Part shown: positions 1 to 13,230 of the stretch, piece after piece
Position numbering within the stretch: position 1 is the stretch's first letter
How the letters are laid out: each line of letters opens with the position of its first letter
NCBI GenBank assembly: GCA_004794655.1
Contig: SMMW01000501.1
Location: 1,054,001 to 1,118,000, forward strand
From: Marisa cornuarietis
Taxonomy: Eukaryota; Mollusca; Gastropoda; Architaenioglossa; Ampullariidae
Direction of reading: 5' to 3'
DNA length: 64,000 bases
Notes under the pieces: generated by a model
Databases searched by the model: none
What the model was told of the DNA's origin: nothing
What the model saw: only the letters and a program-made list of their open reading frames with translations
Program-made: the position numbers and the translations under genes

Positions 1-153
1 GAACGTCACAGGTGTAAGTCGGGTGAAAACTACTCACTTGGACTCCTCCACGACGATCGAGTGTTCTGAGGGCGCCGCCATGGCAGCATTCCGTCGCAAG
101 GTCGTCCTGGACCTGAGGAGAGGAAGGAAAAGTCACATGACGATAAGCGTCTG

Positions 154-982
154 GCGCACCCATCGCACACCCACCGCACACCATCACACAACCATCACAC
201 ACCCATCTCACACCATCACACACCCACCGCACACCATCACACACTCATCACACACCCATCACACACCCACCGCACACCATCACACACCCACCGCACACCC
301 ATCACACACCCATCACACACCAATCGTACACCATCACACACTCATCACACACCCATCACACACCCACCGCACACCATCACACACCCATCACACACCCATC
401 ACACACCCACCGAACACCATCACACACTCATCACACACCCATCACGCATCCACCGCACACCCACCGCACACCATCACACACTCATCACACACCCATCACA
501 CACCCACCGCACACCCATCACACACCCATCACACACCAATCGCACACCATTACACACTCATCACACACCCATCACACACACACACCGCACACCATCACAC
601 ACTCATCACACACCCATCACGCATCCACCGCACACCATCACACACCCATCACACACCCATCGCACACCATCACACACCCATCACGCATCCACCGCACACC
701 ATCACACACCCATCACACACCCATCACACACCCATCGCACACCATCACACACCCACCGCACACCATCACACACTCATCACACACCCATCACACACCCACC
801 GCACACCCATCACACACCCATTACATACCCATCACGCATCCACCGCACACCATCACACAACCATCACACACTCATCACACACCCATCACACAGCCATTAC
901 ACACCATCACACACCCACTGCACACCCATTACACACCATCACACACCCACCGCACACCATCACACACCATCACACACACACA
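154..982. repeat. CACACCCATC / CACACCATCA minisatellite
   Basis: About 830 bases of degenerate tandem units of 10-11 bases built from CACACCCATCA, CACACCATCA and CACCGCACAC. The long open frame here is a by-product: it encodes only His/Thr/Pro repeats. The 130 bases before the array (with a GCCGCCATGG Kozak-like site at 74-83) are not repetitive. Confidence 0.95.
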
Positions 983-3900
983 ACTAACAATTCTTTGTGG
1001 TTAAGCAGGTGGACTGCAGAGAGTACAGACGATGTAAGTGTCTGTTACCTATGTCCACAGGAATTGCATAAAGTTTACCTGAACCTTCATAAAACAAATT
1101 CTCCTGCTAATACATTGTCTGGTACGGACAAAATTCTGGGAAACTTTCTGACAATTTTCTGATCACAAAAGGAAGCTAAATCCCTCTACTTGACATCAGT
1201 TACCTAAGAACATATACTGACAGTACTGTTAATGTTAAAACTGTTTTTATCATGGACAGACCGCGGAACCAGCACAGAAAGAAAAACATAAGATAAAAAA
1301 TGTTCAAAGAATTAAAAAACGCCTCAACATTGTTTTGCTGAATGAAAACCTTTTCACCCTGCTTTTCACGTTTAACAATATGTCCACATACGCCTCTTCA
1401 TACATCATCTTGAAAATTGCACATGAAATAATTAAAACTATTAAATAATAGATTTACTGTGCCGCCGCCAAGTGGCATTAAACAGCAGAACTAAACTGAC
1501 AATCGTATTGTGATTTGTGGTAGTCACGAACAAACAGCTAACAAAAATTGAAAATAGTCTTAAGTCCATGTTTTATAAATCTGATTTCTGACATCAGGTA
1601 CGTCAGGCACAAAACTGACAAAGTTTTTCATGAAGCTAAACTGAAATAGGACTTAAAGGAGGTGTAGGATGAGGAGAATTCAAAATAGTATTAAGAGAGA
1701 AAAAGTAGTGGTAGAAAGAACAACAACAGTAGCAACAATGACAACAAAGAAAAACAAAGACTAACATAAGAAAAGCTTCGCCGTGTGATGACAAAAGATG
1801 AAGTCAAAGCTTCAAAGTATAAAGTCTCTGCACAGAGAAGCTTGAGAGAGTTGAGGACCATGACTAGAGCCACTGGGAGGCATCAGTCAAATAACCAATG
1901 GAAATGCACTTGTCGGGTACTGAACAATAATTATTTACTAACGTACGTACCGACCAACTTCTCTTTTGCAAATGGAGCCCTGGTTATCAATCTTTACAAA
2001 ATAAGTCTGACTGGAGACCTTTCAGTCGAATGACAAACCTGACGACTACATTGGTCATGTAATGAATGAAACTGGTTATAAATTCATTTAAACTGATTAC
2101 AAATTCATTTAAAACAAAGACGCCTCACTTTTTCTTTTTTGTGCCCGCCATTCCAGCAATGAGAGATTTCTTTCACTTGAACATCCATTCAAGCGCGAAA
2201 ACGGAAGACAAGTCGCTTCCCGCACAGAGCTAGTTGACACTTGTAAACTATTTACAGACTCAAACACGGAAAGCCACGTCACATCACGTGAGGGGGAGAC
2301 GCGGGTGACGGTGTGAGATTAGACAGACTACTGTCACTGTTGTTGTCTAATCACATGCTGGCTACAGATATCCATATCAAGCTTTCCTCAAACAGATCGA
2401 ATTCCACATCGTCTTTGAACTGTTTCTGTCTGAAGGCAGCAAACAGACGGCAGTCTTCTTATGGCTGGCAAACTTCTTACAGCCAACATCCGCGACAGTT
2501 TCTCTTCTTTCATTTGTTCCAGTTTTTTTTTCTTTTTGTTTGTTTTGGCACCTTGTTATACCTTTATTTCCCTTTTATTCTTTTCTTTATTGAACTCTTC
2601 CTTCTCTTCTTTCTTCTACCTATCTTTTCCTTTCGCAGATCAATTCAGTGAATAAATTATAAATTAAAAATAAATGACAGAAGGAATAAGATGAGGAATG
2701 AAGGAAAACAAAATCCAGGACCATTAGTACCAAAGGACTGAGCCGGGAGAAAGCCCACCCTGGGCAGCTTACTGTATCCCGGTGCCGGCATTTCCACGTC
2801 AGGATCATATCCTGAAGCAAACAAAACGCGGATTTCCCACGACCTGACCGGCCAAAGGCTCGGGTTGATAACCGGGTGTAACTCACGCTCTTGCCAAACA
2901 CCCGTCTACGGCGATCTTTGATGGAGCAGCGCTGGGTGGCACGATTCCATCTGTTCGTGTTTTTACGGGTGTGGGAGGCAAGAGCTGCAGGATGAGGAAA
3001 AACAGTCTTCGATCCCCGACTGCGGCCAGATGAAGTTTAAGCTCAGGGGTTACCGGGTGAGAGGACAAACATGTCACGTGACTCACATCCCAAACACCAC
3101 CCGGCAGTCGCGGGACTTGACCGTTGGCCGAACTTAAGCCCGAAATCCCGAAACCTGATTTAGAGAGGATCACGATGCTAATCTCTAAGTTCGATATCCT
3201 GGCATCACATCAACGGATATAAAGGTTATATTCGTGTCAAGTTTCTGAGGTTGTTACGGGTGTGTCTAATTAGTAAATGTAATTACTGGTTATTTATTTT
3301 ACGTGCGATTAAGTCAGCTACCATCTCTATTCATTGTGAACAGGTCTTTTTAGAACTTGTCAAAGAACTTGGAAATGTTTGTCGATGTGTGGCCTGAATG
3401 TTGTCTAGTGTTTTAACTGTGTGTTTTAAAGTTCTATATTAAACTGTTGGTTCCTTTGTATACCGATGAACCCGGCGATAGGGTGCTGCGCTGTTTTATT
3501 ATTATTATTATTATTTGTTTTGTAAAATACACCTAGGAATACACGTCTATGACTTACATTGTTAGACTTTTGTTTAGAACACCTCCTTGGAGATGTCAAG
3601 CATACTGTTCTCGACAGCAGGAGAAAAGACTTTGATAAAGTTTAATGAGACAATAACACAATGACTAGTGAAGTAAAGGTGCTTCTTTTCTCGCTGGAGA
3701 CAGAAACACGAGGTTGAAGCTGACAAGCCACTCGCCAATCACGTGATGAAGACATGCTCCAATTTCCCGGAGGGTGGGCGCAGAATGGTATGGTCATGTG
3801 ATGTTGGAAGGAGTTCGGTCTTTTTTATTTCAAGAAGATCGGAACATGAGAAGGTCAATAAACTAAGCCCACTGGAGCTGGAGCTAGTTATGTCATCAAT

Positions 3901-5387
3901 ATTCTGGCAAACCTAAGACGCCATCAGCTTAATGACAGTAAGAAGCTGCTTTGTCGTCATTCTTTATCATCACCATCATAACCGCCTACACCACCGACAC
4001 TGCCACCAACAACCACTAATACAGTTAATAAGAACAGTTCTTCTATAATAATGATACAATATTTGATCATATCTTTCACATAGTCATGTCAAGACTAGCT
4101 GCGCCATTGGTTACAAGTTTCTAGCAGGTCTCTCTTCAAATCTCGTTTCCCACGTCAGCTTAAAATGTGGGTCTGACAAATGAACAGACTTCAAAGACCA
4201 CCGCCACTGGACAAAAGCCTTCTCAATGTCACTGCAGCTTACAGTCACAATGGTGTGTGTTCGGGTGTTTGTGCGTGTGTGAGAGAGAGAGAGAGTGAGA
4301 GAGAGCGTGAGATATTTAAAGAAAGTGTGTCCTTGCGTGTGTATAAAGGAAGACAGGAAAGAAAGAATGTATTTATTCCTTGTTATCAGGTAACACACCG
4401 CACAAACCTTACTACTGAGGTCAAATGCAGTTCGCAGGGTGCACCATCCTTGTCTGGTCATCAGGTAGCAATGGAGAAAGAGGTAAAGGATGATAAATCA
4501 TTGAATCCCCCGCAAGTCGTTGTCACGTTGAGTTCCCACACAAAACATTGTGACAGTTAAACAAACAGGTAGTGGCGCTTCCAGACACTTGCAGAGCAGT
4601 GATTTTACTGCCACCTACTGGCAGTGACAGGCCATTAAAGTCCCATGACGTAAAGGGACTCAATGACAAGCGAACAATGTTGTCTATAATCCTCAGTAAA
4701 CATCCACGCTGCCTTGGAGCTCATCTATAGGACACACCGTGGGCACTTTTATCAGGTGCCGACAAAGCGAAAAAAGGCGCATTGAGGAGACAGGTCAGAG
4801 GTTAGCGGAACGGCATGCACAATCATGAATGAGACCAGGGGGGGGGGGTTACTTTGACAATGAGAAGAAGGACCTTTGACCTGTGGTAGATTTACCATGA
4901 CCAACGCCTCATCTGTCTCTGATAATAGGTTCACTTGATCTTCGGCGATCTATACAGTAGATGTGAAGTCTATCAACTTCCCTCCAGACCCTGCTTGTCA
5001 CTGTATGCATCTAGCGAGACATCAAACCCGCTATTTTATTCCTCTTGTACTCCAACTGTCCAACTCTCCAACTGTCCACATTCTTTCATGCAGGTCCGTA
5101 TAGTCAACAACGCATCTCTCTCTCTCTCTCCATGAATGCTATTTAATATAACTTTTGTGTAAGAATACATTTTGGTGAATACATTTAGCGTATACCCCCA
5201 GTGCACACATTCTACATACAGGTCTGACCAACCTGATAATGTATACTTCCTTATGTAGTAAATGTACTTTCGCTTGAGGAAATCTGTTCATAATTTTCAT
5301 TCTTCCAGCCCTTTGCCTGTCCATTCATCTACAGATAAAGGCATTGAGTGTGAAGAGGTGGTGTGCGTGTGTGGTTCACTGTTTCTA
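983..5387. other. Gene-free stretch
   Basis: I see no supported gene here. Contents include a purine-rich run (4278-4312, GA repeats), a short ATT run (3497-3514), a G run (4839-4848) and several CACGTG E-boxes (2285, 3073, 3740). Open frames are all short and unsupported. Confidence 0.5.
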
Positions 5388-5500
5388 GGGGACAACCCAG
5401 CACTCTTTTCACCGTCTTTACCTTTCCTGATAGACCAGGTACCCAGTCTTTTGGATGACAGGCTGGAGCAGGATTCGAACCAGCAATCGTCTTTTCCAGA
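5388..5500 (-). mobile_element. tRNA-like SINE fragment (B box)
   Basis: On the minus strand GGTTCGAATCC (5481-5471) is a perfect pol III B box (GGTTCGANNCC), followed by sequence that does not fold as a tRNA acceptor end. This is most likely a tRNA-derived SINE head. Its boundaries are uncertain and it differs from the family described at 13405, 37896 and 62074. Confidence 0.4.
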
Positions 5501-5937
5501 AATCTTTTTAACGACCTGGTTATGTAATACCTTTCTGTTCCTATAGGTTCCTATTGCTTCTGGTGTCAGTAAGTTCCTGATGTTTTTCCTGTCCGTCAGA
5601 ACTAATATTTTCAGCAAACAAAACCGAGGGAAAGAAAGAAACAAGCAGCATGCACTAACACGCCTACAGTCGTATGTGGACAGAACAACTCTGTGTGTGT
5701 GTGGACCTGTCGTAGCTTGTGTGCTGTAGTGGAAGGTAAACACTGTCTCACGCCCTTCTTGCGCAAATGAGGCGTCGAACAGCGACGTTGAGTCACCTTT
5801 GCTTCTACAGGTAAGAAGATCAGGTGAGCTCTGGCGACCGAGAAAATCCAGGAAAAATAGCCAGCAGCAGCCCTCCTGTGCTAAATCCTCCCAGATTCAC
5901 GTGCATATACAGGTAGACAACACATATGCATACCTAG

Positions 5938-5938
<1 letters not shown>

Positions 5939-5976
<38 letters not shown>

Positions 5977-5985
5977 CACACATGC
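5939..5985. repeat. (CA)n microsatellite
   Basis: About 17 perfect CA units followed by interrupted CACATGCACA units. Confidence 0.95.
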
Positions 5986-7269
5986 ACACACGCTTGACAA
6001 AAGGCACACAAGGCCGCCTGACTGTCTTTGTCTCACTCTCTGTCCCTCTTGTCTCAGAAGACAGAAAGACCGCCGTGTGTGTACAGCCGAGGATTGAATG
6101 CTTACATTGTAAACAAAAACATAATGAGTGGGGCGTCAAGCGTGTGCCGTCACACATCAATGAGATGTATTAAGGTGGTGGTCACGTGCTGCTCTGGCAA
6201 CTACATTGTCTAAAACATTTTTCTCAATATGACAGAGTAACCATATAGTAACAATAACAAGAGCTGTCCTAGCGACAAGCCGGATAATTTTAAAGAACCT
6301 CTAAAGACCTAATTGATTTTATTGTAAAAAATGATATGGTTTGGGTCCTTAAATGATAATATTTTATATTTTCAGTCTAAAGAATAACAATTTTTTATTT
6401 GGGTGGATACACGCCTTCAATAAACCAATTTCTCCCCTGTGCACAGTTGGGGGAAAATCCGTTAATAAGAAACGTTTCCTTCTCCCTCGCTTGTCCTAAC
6501 GGATCTGACATCTTCCAGTTGTTTGAATAATTGTATCTTGTAAACTAAAGCGGGTTCTTGTATAGTTTAGGAATTAACTGTCCAGCAACTAACTGAGCCC
6601 ATTTGTTCAAAACTTCACTCCAGTAGGTCTTTAATACTGTGAAGTGTCAGTCGAGCGTTAAAGCTCCTGCCTCTGCAAAGTACTGGTAAAGATGAATGCA
6701 GTCTGCCTAAGGTGGGGTGGGTAGTGATTTATTTACAACCTTAGTAATTGTTTAGAGTATTACTCTGCTTACGCTGAGAGTGATATCATTCTGATAAAAT
6801 ATGTGTGCATGCAGGTGTTCAAAATAAACTTCACAGCGGGGCAGGAAGCGAGAATGAAATGGAGGGGGAGACACGCAGTGGGCGGTAGAGAAGGAAGAGA
6901 CATTGAGACAAAGACAAAGACAGAGACAGAGAAAGGACACACAGAGACAGACACAGAGAGGACATATACAAGGAAGCATTGTCCTGTCCTATAAATAATT
7001 CGTGTCCCATTATCTTATTCTACTGCAGAGTCAAACACTTCTAAAATCCAAACCTCGCGAAAAAAAAGTAGCAGCAGAGACAAAAACAAACAAGCAAACA
7101 AGCAAACAAATCTATAGTAAGCCTCGTGAAATATTCATTAAAAGTATAGAAGGGAAATCCTCCATTTAGCCCCACTATGTGGAACCCTTGGTGTGAACAG
7201 TCTGCTAGAGTCAGACAGCCATTCCTCAACCCACACAGTGCTTCCAGGAAGGGCTGCTGCGTGTGACAG

Positions 7270-7283
7270 ATAACCATGGCAAC
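7270..7283. promoter_or_regulatory. Near-consensus RFX X-box
   Basis: ATAACCATGGCAAC matches the X-box consensus GTNRCC-N2-RGYAAC except at the first base. X-boxes are RFX-factor sites commonly found upstream of ciliary genes. No gene is identified next to it. Confidence 0.35.
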
Positions 7284-8234
7284 GTTAATTATCAAACAAT
7301 GATACAAACAATGGGGTTTCTTTTTAAATCGCAATAGTCGACGGCAGATAATCCAGAGAAAACGTGCGGCTGAGCTAGAAAAATCCCTTTTGGATTATGT
7401 TTGGCGATTGTTGCTAAATATCCTTTGGCAAAATGACAAGAACAACATTCCATAACACGCAAAAATAATCTGGGGATTCGGCACCATGACAACTCTGATA
7501 CACACATAGAACACACACACACACACACACACACAGATACAATGAAATAAATGGAAAAGGAAAAAGGAAGAGACAAGCAGAGGGACAGACAGACCTACGA
7601 CCAGCCAGCCAGCCAACCAGCCAACGTACCTTTAAGTGAGTTTGAGTCCTGTTTCAGCAGCAGCTATGAGTCTCTCACTGATCACTGCGGTGTTCCGGTG
7701 GGTTTTCTTAACTATATTCCCTCTGAACCGGAAGACCTTTCTGTAAATGTGTCTTGTCACCGCTCATACATTGACCCCCTGCCTGACCAGACCCCCCGCA
7801 CCGGGTGTGGTAGCCACTCGCGCACCGCGCCGTCACTGACTGACGCTGCACCCGGGGTACGTAGTGGCTTTGAAATACGGCGCCTTGCCCGCCCTTCCGC
7901 TGCAGTCTCCGCCACACTGTTCACCCGAGCACCACGTCCCCCACATGGAGGGTGTTCTCATCTGATGTTTAGCGTGAGTCACTCAGACCCTCTAAACATG
8001 TCGAGGTCTCTCGCTCTCATACTTACAGGGGTTAGTGTCAAGGTAACTGTCCCCACGTACAACAACAAGACCGGATATGAATAGCATAACAATGTATAAA
8101 TAGGTGATAATGTTCTTGTGGAGATATTTACAAGGGTTTCCTTTTCCTAACGGTGCCCCATGTTACCATGAGGTGGCGCTCGTCGTCTCTAGGGTCGAGC
8201 GGCCTCGTCACTCAGTGCGTTCTCGCCCGCGTTC

Positions 8235-8254
8235 TTAGCAACCGCTGTTGCTAA
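8235..8254. promoter_or_regulatory. Inverted repeat TTAGCAAC-N4-GTTGCTAA
   Basis: A perfect 8-bp inverted repeat with a 4-base spacer in the CpG-rich patch, built from two outward-facing RFX-like half-sites (RGYAAC). It lies about 10 bases before the YY1-like ATGGCGGC. Confidence 0.35.
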
Positions 8255-8331
8255 CCGTTTTACAAATATGGCGGCACTTGTCATAAGACGCCGAGTGACG
8301 GGTCTCTACTTACATCTAAATGAAGCTAACC

Positions 8332-8442
8332 ATGGCCGCTGCACGGACGCCAGTGGGGCCAAACATGATTGAGAGACGTGCACAACACTCCGGTCCCGTG
8401 ATAGATGATGTTTCCGGTGACATGAATATCAGCGCCAGATAA
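8332..8442 (+). CDS. Candidate short ORF or first exon in a CpG-rich promoter-like patch
   Basis: The stretch 8160-8440 is CpG-dense and has CAAATATGGCGGC (a YY1-like motif, 8263-8275). ATG 8332 in a CCATGG context opens 36 codons (MAAARTPVGPNMIERRAQHS...) to TAA at 8440. It could be exon 1 of a spliced gene with a donor inside (TTTCCG|GTGACA), but no downstream exon was identified. An opposite-strand frame is also open. Confidence 0.22.
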   Translation: MAAARTPVGPNMIERRAQHSGPVIDDVSGDMNISAR

Positions 8443-9327
8443 TAAGGTCCAACCCGATGGTGCGCCACTTGAAGAGGTGGACAAACTTTGCAGGCCGCGT
8501 GCAATTAAGGGGGGCGGGAGGTAGTATAGAGGTAAGAGTTGGATGACTGGGGTTTTAATCTCACACACACATACACCTTTGAATAATTTTAGTCCTGGGG
8601 ATGATCGAGTAAGCATGGCCTGATTGCCCTGGTGTTATTGTCTGTTTGGGGATTATTTTCCCGATAATGTGACTTCCTTCTCGAGCAAACCTATTGTTCC
8701 AGCCCGAAATCAGGTTTGTTCACACATCGTTGTTTGCAGACAGAAGGAAGTTTATGATTTGAATTCTAAAGTTTCTATAACTACCGGTAGAAACAGACGA
8801 AGTCCGTAGTCTGAAAGGTTGCGCATGACCAACAACCAAGTATAAGAACACAACTAACTAATAGTGTAGAAATACTGCGTTTTGTTGAACTCGCCCTTAA
8901 TTAAGGTCGATGGAGATGGTGGGTGGGTGAATAAGTACACGAAAAAAGTACAAAAAGGTGGAGGTTGAACATCCTTCTCTCTGCTGCCCTGACTCAGTCC
9001 CAAGAAGAGAAGACGGGCATCCAAGCTGCGTCGTCACCGCCATATTGTTTTTACCTGCGACTTTTTGAAAGTGAAGACTGGTGAAAAGGCAATCCGAGAT
9101 GACACCTTATCGGGTTGTAAAGGCAAAGAAAAAAACAGATTTTAATCAGCATCACTCAATGTAAAATCTTCATCCCCTGTCTCGTCGGAAGTATTTAGAT
9201 GAAGCCATCAAACGCAGAATCCACTATCAACCTTCAGAAGCCATTAATTAACTGTTCACTGCAAGATTAAAGGGACGTCTGCTTGTTTCATCTTTGTCTG
9301 CCAGTCGGAAAGAGGAAGAGGACTTTG

Positions 9328-9352
9328 AGCTTTACGCTGAGCCAGCAACCAC
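9328..9352 (-). mobile_element. SINE 3'-tail fragment
   Basis: On the minus strand GGTTGCTGGCTCAGCGTAAA matches the conserved tail of the SINE copies at 37896 and 62074 (TTGCTGGCTCGGCGTAAAAC). Only the tail is present. Confidence 0.55.
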
Positions 9353-9973
9353 CCTGTTTTCCCCAACAAAGAATATGTCTTATTAATTTTTGCTCTAAAG
9401 ATGCGCTCAGTCTTATTTTCAGGAGATGTCTTATTTTTCTATGAAGAAGAATTCACATTTATTTTTTGAACAAAAAATGAACATTTATTATATACTGTAC
9501 AGTAGTAGGAAACAACGGGGTTAGCGGCAGGTGACGGTCTTAATGTCCTGCATGCAGCTGCTCTGCAACGGACGGTGAAGGTAGGGGACAACGGACGGTG
9601 AAGGTAGGGGACAACGGATGGTGAAGGTAGGGGACAACGGATGGTAAAGGTAGGGGACAACGGACGGTGAAGGTAGGGGACAATGGATGTTGAAGGTAGG
9701 GGACAACGGTTGGTAAAAGTAGGGGACAACGGACAATGAAGGTAGGGGACAACGGATGGTGAAGGTAGGGGACAACGGATGGTAAAGGTAGGGGACAACG
9801 GATGGTGGCTAAAAAGACTCACAGCTGCATGCCCTGGTGTTCTGTTCGGCGGAATGTTTCCAAACAAAAACGTTGCTAGGTCCTACTTTCGGGGAGGCAT
9901 TATATTTAGCAATTCAGCAAAACCTCTACTAGGTCTTATTTTCAGGGGATGTCTTATTTTCGGGGAAACATGG
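9351..9973. mobile_element. Possible non-autonomous DNA element enclosing a minisatellite
   Basis: The ends are loosely inverted: left CCCTGTTTTCCCC (9351-9363), right GGGGAAACATGG (9962-9973). A 28-base motif (GTCTTATTTTCAGG then R then GATGTCTTATTTT) occurs in direct orientation at 9410-9437 and 9933-9960, near both ends. The centre is the 23-bp minisatellite. Superfamily not assigned. Confidence 0.4.
9566..9808. repeat. 23-bp minisatellite
   Basis: About ten copies of a 23-base unit: GGTGAAGGTAGGGGACAACG followed by GAY. There are a few substitutions and no length change. Frames through it are open on both strands only because 23-base units rotate through all frames. Confidence 0.95.
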
Positions 9974-12429
9974 TAAGACATTACGATATAGTCGGTCTGT
10001 AAACAGGGGACACGCTACCTGCGAGTCAGAAAAGCATCAGGAAGAAAGGGAGGAATAGTATAGAGTCTCAGTCTCGTTTCTATTTTTACTTGTTTCTGTC
10101 TCCAGGAAACTGTGACGATGTCACAAGGTGTGACACTAGCTGTATCATGGAGTTAAAGTGTGATGAAAAGATTGTCAAGCGAAGTGTGACTAATTCATCG
10201 ATATCGCTATCTCACACAATCCTACCTCCACCACTAGCGAGCACGTGCATTGTGCGCTCACCTTTCCGCGCCAGTGAATGCACCCGGGTGCGTGAAACGT
10301 GATGGTCAGGTCAGCAAATGCCTATTAGTGCGTGAACTGTGATCTACCCGTACAGTGAGTCTATAAGAGTGAATGAACTGTGCTCACACCTGCAGACAAC
10401 GAAAGATTGTGTGAGGGCGAAAGACCTAAACAAGGGAGACAACCCCGTAAGCTCAGTTTCAAACACGACCAATGTGTCCAGCACAACGGTTGTATTCTCG
10501 TCCCTCCAGATCAAGGAACTCTAACTGGAAAGAAAGGCACCAAACCCAACAATCAACCCCTTCGGCCTCTCGGAGCAACGACCCTCCCTCCACGCCTCCT
10601 ACATCGTCGCCTCTTCATTAACCTCTTAACCCTTCCCCCCCCCCCAATATTCCCCGCGTCCCCATCCCTCCACAGTGAGATATCCACCTGTTGGTGGAAG
10701 CACTTTCCCTTAGAAAGAAGAGCGTGAGAGTGGGAGAGGCATCCGATGCAAGTCCTGTAATGATGCAGGTGTTCAACACGGAGTCAAGTCAGGGTCAGGA
10801 AATCAGTTTAGCCAACCACCGGCATACGTGCCACTCCATCATGAAGGCTGTCTACACAAACTTTGCTTTAAAGCCTTTGAAGGCGGCCGTTTTCTGTCAA
10901 TATGTTTGTTTAAAAAATATCTCACAAGCAATTTCTAAGTAAAAAAACGAAATAAAGAGGAGGAAAAAGAGTTGAAACAAGGCTCCGAGAATCAAAACAG
11001 GACAGAAGGATATTGAGGTGTAAAGATCAGAAGAAAGAATTAAGCAATAGAACACGAAGGATTGAAGACTGGCCACTCGAATTCATAAGAAAAAAATAGA
11101 ACAAACAAATGGATGAGAAAAGACGGTGAAACCTAAAGGAAAAGAAGTTTGCGTTGTGGGGTGGGTTTTAATTTGCATTTCTATTGACATTTTTTAATCA
11201 AACATCTCTCGTTTCTCTCCAGCTACAAAGCAATTATCTTTAAACTGACGTGTCACAGAGTGTAGTCATGTACCCACCCTGTGTATCTCAAGTAGTCAAT
11301 CAATCTGTTGTCTTTCATGTTGAGTCTGTTACTGACCAGCGAGTCCCCTGGGTCATCCGTGGCTTCCTACAAGTCATGGTTAGTGTTGCTCACACTACAG
11401 CAGGTCTCGTACAGGTAAAGATAGTAAATACTATTCAGTATCTTTGCTACAAGTCATGGTTAGTAAACACGATCCTCAGACTACAGGTGGTCTGCGGGTC
11501 CCTAGTATGTGTTCGACATGTCATTAAACCATCCACCTGTCATCGCTGGGGGTGAAGCAAACTGGGGTCAAGCTTTTTATTTGTTTCCCAGACAGTCTGG
11601 CGTCAGCTTGCAATTTAGTAAGAAAAATTTGGTTTACTTTGCAAATAAAATATTATCATATTACAAGAAAAATGTGAATCACTTTACAAGGAAAATAAGT
11701 ATCATCTAACAAAAAAAAGGAATCATTTTAAAAGAAAAACTAAGTATCATTACAGTGCTGAGCAAAGTACTGTCATTCTGTGAGTAAAACAGGTACCACT
11801 TTACATACGGAATCCGTCTTCTTTTCTAGGAACAGCTACAGCATGGTGATTTCTACACACACAACAGGACAAACTAATAAGCTAAGATTAAATTTCTAAG
11901 CATGGTGCAACCCTACAGAAATCGGTCAGGTAAACAGTTCAAATGTCACCTGATGACACGCTCTTATGTCACGTGATCATTCACTGTCAGAGGACATTTT
12001 CAGGGCCGAGACCTCTGTCACCCAGTCCGTGGCCACACTGGTGATATACATGTTTTCCATCTTCATTTACTCATTCAGTCCTTTATCTTCGTCCCTCCCC
12101 ACAAAGTGAGTCATTCATGTCGCTCTCTTTTGAGGATCTTTTCAAGTCTTTCTCTTTGAGCCGCTGTCTGATCTTTTGAACATTGTTTCCCCGTTACTCC
12201 CAGTTCTCCCCAGTTACTGTCTATAAACATATAAGACATCAATTAATCGCTAATGGTATTTTAAAGTATTGATCAGTATGATGACTCTCTTCACGCTGTC
12301 TCTTTCTTGTCTTGTCTTTGCGTTTTAGTAGACAGCAGCATTGTCTCTCCAATGACTGTCCCTCCCTCTGATGATAAGGCTGTCTTTTATTGCTACCTGA
12401 AGGTGTACACGTGTAAGGATTTTCGGTGA

Positions 12430-12665
12430 GTATATAAAGACATCGCTTCTCCAGATTGCCTTTTTTGTTGAAGGTGTTGTTTTCCAGTGACTATGTTTAG
12501 ACAGCCAAGGCGTTTGGGGTAAACATTAAGATATCGCCTCTCCAGATGCCACCATTTTTTTAATTTTTTTTCTGGTACATGAAAGTATCGGTTATCCAAT
12601 GACTATTTTTAAACAGCTAAGGTAGTTTAGTGGATACATTAAGATATCACCTCTCCAGTCAATTT
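12430..12665. repeat. Degenerate tandem repeat of about 90-110 bp, three copies
   Basis: The motif AAGATATCRCCTCTCCAG recurs near 12439 (variant), 12529 and 12641. Between copies lie recognisably related segments (CCAGTGACTATGTTTAGACAGC and a second version, then GGTAGTTTAGTGG). The divergence suggests an old local triplication. Confidence 0.55.
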
Positions 12666-13216
12666 AATTAATAATGGTGTCGTGTGAAGGCATAGCCTCG
12701 CCAAAACTATTTTTAAGCAAACTGTCTTTATCTAATTATTCTGTGCATGCTGTGATCCTCTCTTAAATGACTGCCCATCACTATACCTGGCCTATCCACT
12801 CAGCACGGTTTCAGAAGACGAACCTGCATCGTCTCGCTAGAAATGAAGCAGCTTCATGGTGTGATTCACTGTGTGTACACAGTCTTAAGACCTCCAAGTA
12901 AGACTCCCTAGTTGTTTAAGAGAAAACACTTTCAGCCAGCTCTTATCTTGTGTACAAAGAGAGAAAGGTATGTTTAGCCAACTCTTGTCGTATGTACAAA
13001 CACTACGTGTAGTCGTCCCTACCTGGTCTTCTTGCATGCTTGGGTTCTTTTCCGAGTGAAAAAGGGTCGCCGTGGTCGTGTGGTTCCGGCGAGACAGGCT
13101 GGGGTCAGTGCCATGTCAAGAGTTTTGTCTACATCCCCGGGTACATAGAACAGCAGAAGACCAATCAATGGCGTACAATACAGCGGCGACTACATTGACT
13201 CGTTAAAACCAATCCT

Positions 13217-13230
13217 GTTGCCATGGCAAC
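13217..13230. promoter_or_regulatory. Perfect palindromic RFX X-box with CCAAT boxes
   Basis: GTTGCCATGGCAAC is an ideal X-box. CCAAT motifs lie at 13161 and 13209. The ATG inside the motif opens a 61-codon frame, but nothing supports that frame as a protein. Confidence 0.45.

Larger units (their letters stand above)
5986..9327. other. Gene-free stretch with a short (CA)n and promoter-like motifs
   Basis: No supported gene. Holds a (CA)n run at 7508-7535, a GACAGA/CAGCCA-rich patch at 7570-7625, a CpG-rich patch at 7780-7960 and another at 8160-8440 (described separately). A 177-codon frame at 7551-8084 begins in low-complexity DNA and has no recognised domain. Confidence 0.5.

Noticed and set aside
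23..1162. 379-codon open frame
   Set aside because: Almost entirely the CACACCCATC array read as His/Thr/Pro. The nominal start is GTG. The Kozak-like GCCGCCATGG at 74 is noted but no spliced gene follows.
7551..8084. 177-codon ATG frame
   Set aside because: Starts in low-complexity purine-rich DNA, has no recognised domain or codon bias, and carries no splice or promoter context. Probably chance.
9439..9867. 142-codon minus-strand frame of Ser/Pro/Thr repeats
   Set aside because: It is the 23-bp minisatellite; similar repeats are open in all frames.
10090..10302. Cys-containing exon-like frame after CTGTCTCCAG
   Set aside because: No donor, no partner exon and no known cysteine framework; too short to support.
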